A stretch of DNA of 10,776 nt. Origin: Methylacidiphilum sp. (GTDB taxonomy: Bacteria > Verrucomicrobiota > Verrucomicrobiia > CAIQCK01). The stretch covers positions 1 through 10,776 of the forward strand of contig DYDC01000068.1 of NCBI GenBank assembly GCA_020718125.1. Direction: 5' to 3'. Positions 6,601-10,776 of the stretch are shown here, piece after piece. The translations under genes and the position numbers were made by a program. Under the pieces are notes generated by a model, which made no database searches, was not told the origin of the DNA, and saw only the letters and a list, made by a program, of their open reading frames with translations. Positions within the stretch are counted from its first letter, which is position 1. Each line of letters begins with the position of its first letter.

Positions 6601-7321
6601 CACCTATCGCGAGATGCTGGAGCGCGCCACGCAGCACATCCGGCTCGATGTCGAGAGCCTGCGCGACCTCGCCGTGCGGGTCTATGACCTCATCCAATAC
6701 GACGGCGTCGCCTACGCGAACAAGTTCCTCGACGCCGTGAAGGACATCCACCTGAAGGACCGGGCCGAGCACGCGTTCGAGGCGACCAAGTCCGCCATCT
6801 GGAACCTGCACCGCGTGATGGCCATCAAGGACGAAATCTTCGTCGCGCACCTGCTGACCAGTGAGGAGAAGCACCGCCGCGACCGGAACCGTTACGACGT
6901 GGACCCGGCCCGCGGCGACCGGATCGAGCATCGCCACATCAACCGACCACGCTTCGACCTGCTCGGCATCCCGGTCGAGTTCAACTGGCACAGCAAACAG
7001 TGGCACCTCCGTGCGATGCGGCACCTGAAGGTGCTGCGCCGCGTCCTGCCGATGTGGCACAAGCGCGAGAAGGATTTCCGCGACTGGTATTGCGACCTCT
7101 GCGCGAAATTCTTCTATAGCGACCCGGAGACCTACAAGACGTGGCTGGAAATCCTCCGCCTGCCGCAACAGGTCACCGGCTACCGCGACATCCGTTACCC
7201 GAAGATGGACAAGGCCCAATCCCGCGCCGCCGAGTTGCTCGCCCGCCTCGAAGCGATGCGCGCCGCCTCCGGTGTCGCGCCCGCGCCCGCACAGGCTGCG
7301 GCGGTCAACCAGCCGCGTTGA
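3668..7321 (+). CDS. Indolepyruvate:ferredoxin oxidoreductase, IorA-IorB fusion with DUF6537-like C-terminus
   Basis: This cytosolic 1217-residue enzyme is predicted to oxidise aryl-pyruvates (indolepyruvate, phenylpyruvate) with CoA to aryl-acetyl-CoA and CO2, reducing ferredoxin. Domains in order: a pyrimidine-binding domain (about 25-200, LWTGYPGSPIAGFFD at 35-49); a transketolase-C-like domain (260-330, SSGQASTYLEHAL ... VVVEEKRGFIEEQ); a TPP-binding domain (415-610) with FCPGCPHRDSASVL (418-431), GDTGCYTM (459-466) and the IorA signature GDSTFFHSG (505-513) ... LDNETTAMTGHQ (532-543); an iron-sulfur segment (647-693: C647, C650, C653, C659 and C680, D683, C686, C692); the IorB/gamma domain (730-945, IYLAGVGGMGIG at 732-743, RNGGVYSQLTF at 771-781); and a DUF6537-like tail (about 960-1195). 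Start ATG 3668 is chosen because the longer frame to 3563 runs through the upstream lipoprotein. No Shine-Dalgarno is seen. It appears monocistronic. The exact 2-oxoacid substrate is inferred from the family. Confidence 0.92.
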   Translation: MKVDPRFVRAEGLEVYTGNELLAKGCLEVEGGTHLWTGYPGSPIAGFFDTAEEIQELLREHGVRAAMANNEAHSVAMVNGSQMTGLRAVTAFKSVGLHVASDSLALGNLAGAHRDGGAVVIIGDDPWIDSTQVSADSRFLCKHLYMPVLEPATAQELKDWLDLAFKLSREAQLYIGYIVTTNQADGGGSVRVRPNQFPVINTKNRTTLDTSRLRVEDQVLLPPRTWRKEQELPPRFERLWLSARHYGVNQIVSPGPHPQDRYEVGFVSSGQASTYLEHALDDLGVSGQLPVLKLGLTYPLDPALIAEFSRLVKNIVVVEEKRGFIEEQIAAILTDRAQQDAAFVRPALWGKRFPEGQEGFPQSRGLNPSLVIEKLGPLLLAMPDPAVRVDAARVGREMDLLRRTAEFDINIIPRTPTFCPGCPHRDSASVLVEVKKQFRDAAYMRRAHRHAPVDLVFHGDTGCYTMLMFEPTKDLMHNYSGMGLGGATGAGIDPFITNKQVVFMGDSTFFHSGASAISNSVKNGQDITYIILDNETTAMTGHQTTPGLETGLMGERTFAQSIDRVVEGILSGKQGQARVVRANPACRESWKTLLEETILKPGVKVLIADKECGITHHRREAREERRVIKERGFLPKKTFISITPEVCEHCLECTLATGCPGLTLADTPFGVKVQTDLTLCVADTACTKIKACPSFEEITVHREHKPPSRLDKLDLSNIPRPIVPVLDRACRIYLAGVGGMGIGTATATMVRAAYKQGHDVLFCDKKGLAIRNGGVYSQLTFKPRGSNHTSNIIPYGKADLILGVDLLEAVRSLDPKVPQRVGSPDYTTAIVNTHKTPTILALLGRDDFDTAAMENVIRRYTKGDAYFSANVSEVSERLFGTQLYANIIMLGIAFQRGLIPLSLESIEWAITNTMGAAATDNLEALHVGRKMVVAPIAVAAAVADQIVTDERTATFAEVVAEKADILTRTKRRGLKLAATYREMLERATQHIRLDVESLRDLAVRVYDLIQYDGVAYANKFLDAVKDIHLKDRAEHAFEATKSAIWNLHRVMAIKDEIFVAHLLTSEEKHRRDRNRYDVDPARGDRIEHRHINRPRFDLLGIPVEFNWHSKQWHLRAMRHLKVLRRVLPMWHKREKDFRDWYCDLCAKFFYSDPETYKTWLEILRLPQQVTGYRDIRYPKMDKAQSRAAELLARLEAMRAASGVAPAPAQAAAVNQPR

Positions 7322-7344
7322 GACGCGCTGCGCGCACCGCCCGT

Positions 7345-7510
7345 CAAGCTCCGTAGGAGCGGCATGTCTATAGCAACCGCGTCCCGATCGAGATAGCTCC
7401 GCAGGAGCGGCATGATCGGACGAGACGGTCACGACAAGGACATGCCGCTCCTACGGAGCTTGCCGATTCTGGGGATTACGAACTACAAACAGGGCGCTCC
7501 TACAGAGCTT
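7345..7510. repeat. Second cluster of AAGCTCCGTAGGAGCGG dyads, with perfect 24-bp inverted pair
   Basis: This cluster has four copies: 7345-7368 (forward), 7395-7414 (forward, AGCTCCGCAGGAGCGGCATG), 7439-7462 (inverted) and 7494-7510 (inverted, GCGCTCCTACAGAGCTT). The first and third are exact reverse complements over 24 bp and enclose 70 nt, so a transcript through this spacer could fold into a long stem with smaller hairpins inside. The family is shared with 2961-3084, in the same forward-then-inverted order. It fills almost the whole gap between iorAB and the Sel1 gene and has no T-run. Confidence 0.88.
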
Positions 7511-7524
7511 TGCTCACCGCAACC

Positions 7525-8151
7525 ATGAGCCACATCCACCAGTCACCTCTTGTTGAGCGCCTCGCCATCGCAGTCATTGCCTTTGCCATCGCCTCGTCAA
7601 CCCCGTGCCGTGCCCAGTTCTCCGACTTCGCGGAACTGTCGGCGAAGGCCGCGCAGGGCAACGCCGGGGCGCAGTTCAAGCTCGGTGTGCGGTATCACTC
7701 CGGCGAGGGCGTGCCGAAGAACCACTCCGAGGCGCTGAAGTGGTTCCAGAAATCCGCCGACCAGAACTATGCCCCGGCGCAGTCGGAACTGGGCTACATG
7801 CACGAACAGGGTCACGGCACGGCGGTGGACTTCGACGAAGCCGTCAAGTGGTATCGTAGAGCGGCCGAGCAAGGCCTGGCGATGGGCCGGAACAACTTCG
7901 GCGCGCTGGTCAACGAGCGCGGCCACGCCGTCGGCATCACCTCCCGCATGACCGAGTCCGTCGCCTGCCAGAAGACCGGCGCGTTGCCGCAGAACGTCAA
8001 CTACGCGGTCAAGAGCGCCTGCGCGCTGACATTGCTGGAGTCACAGCCGGCCCTCGCCCGCAAACCGAAGCCGGCGTCCGCCTCGAAGCGCAAGTTTGCC
8101 GGCGCGGTGAAAGCGGCGGAGGAAGGCGCGGCGCTGGTGTTTGCGGATTGA
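7525..8151 (+). CDS. Secreted Sel1-repeat protein with trypsin-like-protease C-terminal remnant
   Basis: This exported protein of 208 residues has a signal peptide at 1-30 (hydrophobic IAVIAFAIASST, probable cleavage after PCRA, mature start QFSDF). Two Sel1-type repeats follow: about 39-82 (GNAGAQFKLGVRYHSGEGV, SEALKWFQKSADQ) and 83-118 (APAQSELGYMHEQGHG, FDEAVKWYRRAAEQG), then the start of a third (GRNNFG, 121-126). From 127 the text changes to ALVNERGHAVGI and GALPQNVNYAVKSACALTLLE. I associate that wording with trypsin-like serine proteases just after the GNSGG nucleophile motif and at their C-terminal strand-helix. The His, Asp and Ser of the catalytic triad are not present, so it is probably non-catalytic and may scaffold envelope proteins. 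ATG 7525 is preferred over TTG 7510, which lies in the upstream repeat. It converges on the F-like gene with a 5-nt gap. Confidence 0.85.
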   Translation: MSHIHQSPLVERLAIAVIAFAIASSTPCRAQFSDFAELSAKAAQGNAGAQFKLGVRYHSGEGVPKNHSEALKWFQKSADQNYAPAQSELGYMHEQGHGTAVDFDEAVKWYRRAAEQGLAMGRNNFGALVNERGHAVGITSRMTESVACQKTGALPQNVNYAVKSACALTLLESQPALARKPKPASASKRKFAGAVKAAEEGAALVFAD

Positions 8152-8156
8152 CCGGC

Positions 8157-9137
8157 CTACTCGTTCAGCAGTTGATCGAGCAAACGGCCATAGCCGAGCG
8201 CCATCTGCGCGATCTTCCAGCCCACCCAGAGCACGACGCTCACATAGATCAGCTTCGGCAGCCACTCGGCCATCGCGCGCAACCGCCGGCGGCTCTCGTC
8301 CAGGAAATGCCGCTCCAAATGGTCGAGCATCTCGTCGAGCTTGCCGCTTTCCTGCCCCGCGGCGACCATGCTGAGTGCGTCCGCCGGCAACGCGCCTGCC
8401 AGCGCCAGCGCCAGCGGCTCGCCGCGTTGCAGTTCCGGCCCCGCCTCGCGCGAGGCGGCCGACAGCGCCGCGCTGCCGCTGGCCGCGCCCGCCCGAGGCA
8501 ATGCATCGAGCAAGCCGATGCCCGCGTTGAGCATTACCTTCAGCGCGGCGAAAAACCGGCCCAGCGCGATGTCGCGGTGGATATTGCCCAGCACCGGGAT
8601 CGCGAGCGCCAGCCGGTCGGCAGCCACCAGCCCGGCGCGGTCGCGCGCGATCTGGCGGGCGATGAACCACGCCAGGCCGCCCATCGCGCAGAGCAGCGCC
8701 AGCGCGGCCAGCACGTCGCGTCCGTAAGCCTGCAGGTCCTGCGAGGCGACCAATTGCGGCAGTGGCACGACCAGCACTGAGAGATGAAGCACCAGCAGCG
8801 GGTAGAACATCCGGCCGACAACCTCCTTGCGGATCGCGACGAACTGGTCGAGCAGGTCCGCCAGATGGCGGAGCTGGCGGTCGAGCGTGCCGCTGCGCTC
8901 GCCGACGCGGATCAACTCGCGGTGCAGCGCGGGGAAGATGGACGCGTGTGCCTCCAGCCCGTCGCTGAGGTCGCCGCCACCGTGGATGCGACGGCGCAAC
9001 GCCGCGCTGGCCTCGCGCAGCCGCCGGCCGGGCGCGGACCGCTCCAGCGATTCGAGCGCGCGCACGACGGGAACCCCCGCCGCCAGCATCGTGCCGAGCT
9101 GGCGGTAGAAGCCGGCGAGTTGTTCCTGTGCGGACAT
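8157..9137 (-). CDS. Type II secretion system F-like (GspF/PilC family) membrane protein
   Basis: This inner-membrane protein of 326 residues resembles the platform proteins of type II secretion and type IV pili, which couple a cytoplasmic ATPase to pseudopilin assembly. It has two copies of the T2SF helical domain. The first (about 5-108) contains FYRQLGTMLAAGVPVVRALE (10-29) and LIRVGERSGTLDRQL (75-89). The second (about 190-292) contains FFAALKVMLNAGIGLLDAL (195-213) and AAGQESGKLDEMLDHL (259-274), the typical 'GE-x-SG-x-L' pair. Membrane segments are near 109-130, 142-160 and 294-314. It is shorter than classic GspF/PilC (about 400) because the N-terminal extension before the first domain is missing. 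I prefer ATG at 9137 over the in-frame GTG at 9158, since FYRQL follows directly as in relatives. No other secretion gene is adjacent; it stands alone, divergent from glgC. Confidence 0.88.
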   Translation of the reverse strand: MSAQEQLAGFYRQLGTMLAAGVPVVRALESLERSAPGRRLREASAALRRRIHGGGDLSDGLEAHASIFPALHRELIRVGERSGTLDRQLRHLADLLDQFVAIRKEVVGRMFYPLLVLHLSVLVVPLPQLVASQDLQAYGRDVLAALALLCAMGGLAWFIARQIARDRAGLVAADRLALAIPVLGNIHRDIALGRFFAALKVMLNAGIGLLDALPRAGAASGSAALSAASREAGPELQRGEPLALALAGALPADALSMVAAGQESGKLDEMLDHLERHFLDESRRRLRAMAEWLPKLIYVSVVLWVGWKIAQMALGYGRLLDQLLNE

Positions 9138-9202
9138 CGGGCATCGGCGCGGCGTCACGCTCCCGTCACCGCAAAGAATCGCGATGTTGACGGCGAATCG
9201 GT

Positions 9203-9230
9203 TTGCACCGCGCCGCGCGCCGCCTATACT
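9203..9230 (+). promoter_or_regulatory. Candidate glgC promoter
   Basis: The -10 box TATACT (9225-9230) matches 5/6, and TTGCAC (9203-9208) lies 16 nt upstream as a weak -35 (3/6). The start point would be near 9237, giving a leader of about 17 nt with GAGGA (9245-9249) as ribosome binding site 4 nt before the ATG at 9254. The position in the short divergent spacer supports it. Confidence 0.45.
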
Positions 9231-9253
9231 AGCCGCGGGTCATCGAGGAAACA

Positions 9254-10567
9254 ATGGTCATGCGCACGCACTCACTCTCCAGCATCGGCGGCAAGAACGT
9301 CCTTGCCGTCATCATGGGGGGCGGCCAGGGGTCGCGCCTCTATCCGCTCACCAAGGAACGCGCCAAGCCCGCCGTGCCGCTCGGCGCCGCCTACCGGCTC
9401 GTGGACATCCCCATCAGCAACTGCATCAACTCCGGCATCAAGCGCATCCACGTGCTGACGCAGTTCAACTCCGTCTCACTGCACCGCCACATCAACAACG
9501 CCTACCGGTTTGACATCTTCAGCGGCGGCTTCGTGGACATCCTCGCCGCGCAACAGACCATCAGCGGGTCCCAATGGTATCAAGGCACCGCCGACGCCGT
9601 GCGGCAGAACCTTTCGCGTTTTCTGGCCGAGGGCAACGACTACGTGCTGATCCTCTCCGGCGACCAGCTTTACCGGATGGATTTCCGGCCCATGCTGGAG
9701 CAGCACGCGCGGACCGGCGCGGACCTGACCATTGCCACGATCCCCGTCCAGCGCGCATCGGCCTCGTCGCTGGGTATCATGCAGGTCAGCCCGGAGCAGC
9801 GCATCGTGCGGTTCGTCGAGAAACCGAAGGACCCGAAGGTGCTCGACGAGTTGCGGGTGGACGAGGCGCTGCAATCCCGGCTGAAGCTGTCGGCTGGCGA
9901 GGACCACTTCCTGGCCTCGATGGGCATCTACCTCTTCAATCGCGCCGTGCTCGCGAAGGTGCTCGACAATGACCGGCCCGACTTTGGCAAACACATCATC
10001 CCTGACGCCATCGGCACACGTCGGGTGTTTGCCCACACGTTCCAGGGCTTCTGGGAGGACATCGGCACCGTGCGGAGTTTCTTTGAAGTGCACCTGAAAC
10101 TGGCCGGGCCGAACCCGCCGTTCGACTTCTACGATCCGCAGGCGCCGATCTTCAGCCGCCCGCGCCTGCTGCCGCCCGCGAAGATCCTCAACAGCCGCGT
10201 CCACCACGCCTTGCTGGCGCCAGGCTCCGTGATCCAAGAAGGCGTGATCGAGAATGCCGTCATCGGCGTCCGTTCCCAGATCGGCCGCAACAGCAGCCTG
10301 AAGCAGGTCGTCATGATGGGCGCCGACTATTACCAGTCCGAGGCGCAACTCCAGGAGGACAGCAGCGAAGGCGTGCCCCCGCTCGGCGTCGGCTCGGACT
10401 GCGTCATCGAGAATGCCATCCTCGACAAGAACGTCCGCATCGGCAAGGGCGTGAAGATCAGTCCCGCCGGCAAGCCCGCCAGTGCGGACCATCCGCTCTA
10501 CTGCATCCGCGACGGCATCATCGTCGTCCCGAAGAACTCCATCATCCCCAACGGCACCACGATCTGA
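9254..10567 (+). CDS. glgC: Glucose-1-phosphate adenylyltransferase (ADP-glucose pyrophosphorylase), plant/cyanobacterial type
   Basis: This cytosolic enzyme makes ADP-glucose from ATP and glucose-1-phosphate, the committed step of glycogen synthesis. It is 437 residues, full length for the family. The nucleotidyltransferase domain (about 15-285) shows GGGQGSRLYPLTKERAKPAV (22-41), YRLVDIPISNCINSG (47-61), GTADAVRQN (111-119), SGDQLYRMDF (135-144), FVEKPKDP (187-194, with Lys190 at the glucose-1-phosphate site), GIYLFNR (224-230) and FWEDIGTVRSFFEVHL (266-281). The C-terminal left-handed beta-helix (about 305-437) has hexad-like repeats, VIGVRSQIG, MGADYYQ and the ending GIIVVPKNSIIPNGTTI. 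The wording GDQLYRMD, DFGKHIIPDAI and MGADYY follows cyanobacterial and plastid enzymes more than E. coli GlgC. Lys427 sits where those carry an activator-binding Lys, so 3-phosphoglycerate-type activation is possible (inference). A GAGGA site precedes ATG 9254; a second in-frame ATG is at 9260. Confidence 0.96.
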   Translation: MVMRTHSLSSIGGKNVLAVIMGGGQGSRLYPLTKERAKPAVPLGAAYRLVDIPISNCINSGIKRIHVLTQFNSVSLHRHINNAYRFDIFSGGFVDILAAQQTISGSQWYQGTADAVRQNLSRFLAEGNDYVLILSGDQLYRMDFRPMLEQHARTGADLTIATIPVQRASASSLGIMQVSPEQRIVRFVEKPKDPKVLDELRVDEALQSRLKLSAGEDHFLASMGIYLFNRAVLAKVLDNDRPDFGKHIIPDAIGTRRVFAHTFQGFWEDIGTVRSFFEVHLKLAGPNPPFDFYDPQAPIFSRPRLLPPAKILNSRVHHALLAPGSVIQEGVIENAVIGVRSQIGRNSSLKQVVMMGADYYQSEAQLQEDSSEGVPPLGVGSDCVIENAILDKNVRIGKGVKISPAGKPASADHPLYCIRDGIIVVPKNSIIPNGTTI

Positions 10568-10632
10568 GCCGGGGCGGCAATCTCGACGTGCGTGAAGTCG
10601 GCGCCTGGGGCGCAACTTGACACCCGCGCCAA

Positions 10633-10761
10633 GTCCCGAAAGGGACGGTCGAGAATAGCCCGGCGTTTCAACGCTGGGTGGGCTGGCAACAAGGGACAAG
10701 CCCCGTCAGGGGCGGCAGAATCCAACTCGTGCAACGCGGCCTTCTGTCGTCCCTACGGGAC
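10633..10761. repeat. Array of GTCCC-loop-GGGAC type hairpins downstream of glgC
   Basis: Four dyads lie close together: GTCCC-GAAA-GGGAC (10633-10646), CCCGGCGTT/AACGCTGGG (10659-10678, one G-T pair), GCCCC-GTCA-GGGGC (10700-10713) and GTCCC-TAC-GGGAC (10749-10761). Spacers are 12 to 35 nt. The array begins 65 nt after the glgC stop and runs to within 15 nt of the window edge, so it may continue. No T-tract follows any stem. The 13-nt word TTTCAACGCTGGG (10666-10678) recurs exactly at 1807-1819. Confidence 0.75.
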
Positions 10762-10776
10762 TCTGCCATCACGGGC

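Noticed and set aside
3437..7432. Very long minus-strand open frame (1331 codons) opposite the iorAB fusion
   Set aside because: Its translation is a low-complexity run of Arg, His, Val, Ala, Glu and Leu with no recognisable domain. It mirrors the high third-position GC of the plus-strand gene, whose every motif is recognisable.
7345..7510. Rho-independent terminators after iorAB
   Set aside because: Strong stems are present, but no run of T follows any of them, and the same motifs occur upstream of the gene block as well, so they are better described as repeats.
8041..9144. 367-codon minus-strand frame overlapping the secretion F-like gene
   Set aside because: It is an Arg/Ala/Gly-rich shadow frame; the adjacent frame carries both T2SF domains and the membrane segments.
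9187..9192. TTGACG as the -35 box for glgC
   Set aside because: It lies 32 nt from the TATACT -10 box, far outside the 16-18 nt range; the weaker TTGCAC at 9203 has the right spacing.

Overview
The window looks like a chromosomal stretch from a high-GC Gram-negative bacterium, most likely in the Verrucomicrobiota (Pedosphaera/Limisphaerales-like). This placement is my inference. It rests on the gene set (plant/cyanobacterial-type GlgC, a Sel1 protein with a protease-like tail, a single-chain indolepyruvate:ferredoxin oxidoreductase), on the scarcity of Shine-Dalgarno sites, and on dense small palindromic repeats of the kinds I associate with that lineage. No rRNA, tRNA, CRISPR array or transposase is visible.

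Layout. (1) 1-1777: a DUF4013-like membrane protein (+) converges, with a 3-nt gap, on a two-gene minus-strand operon: a DJ-1/PfpI-type protein followed by a LemA-like protein, overlapping by 4 nt. (2) 1809-3267: a decayed zone. It holds a 130-codon remnant of a rhamnogalacturonan lyase (PL11-type), a small unrecognised gene (2240-2569, +) driven by a near-consensus sigma70-type promoter lying in the 5' end of that remnant, a perfect 143-bp tandem duplication with MITE-like inverted arms, and a cluster of short dyad repeats. (3) 3268-3620: a lipoprotein gene of lower GC with a strong ribosome binding site, apparently broken by a frameshift. (4) 3668-7321: the central gene, a 1217-residue fusion of both indolepyruvate:ferredoxin oxidoreductase subunits with a C-terminal DUF6537-like domain. 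(5) 7345-7510: a second cluster of the same dyad repeats, including a perfect 24-bp inverted pair. (6) 7525-9137: a secreted Sel1-repeat protein whose C-terminus looks like the tail of a trypsin-like protease, converging with a short type II secretion F-like membrane protein. (7) 9254-10567: glgC, ADP-glucose pyrophosphorylase, transcribed divergently from the F-like gene, then (8) 10568-10776, an array of GTCCC-loop-GGGAC type hairpins.

The genes do not form one pathway. GlgC commits glucose-1-phosphate to glycogen synthesis. The IorAB fusion oxidises aryl-pyruvates (from amino-acid transamination) to aryl-acetyl-CoA and reduces ferredoxin. The rest are envelope, stress or unknown functions. 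The window is most notable for signs of genome turnover: a lyase remnant, a frameshifted lipoprotein, a Sel1/protease internal deletion, a perfect recent tandem duplication, and three families of palindromic intergenic repeats, one of which brackets the lipoprotein-iorAB block on both sides.
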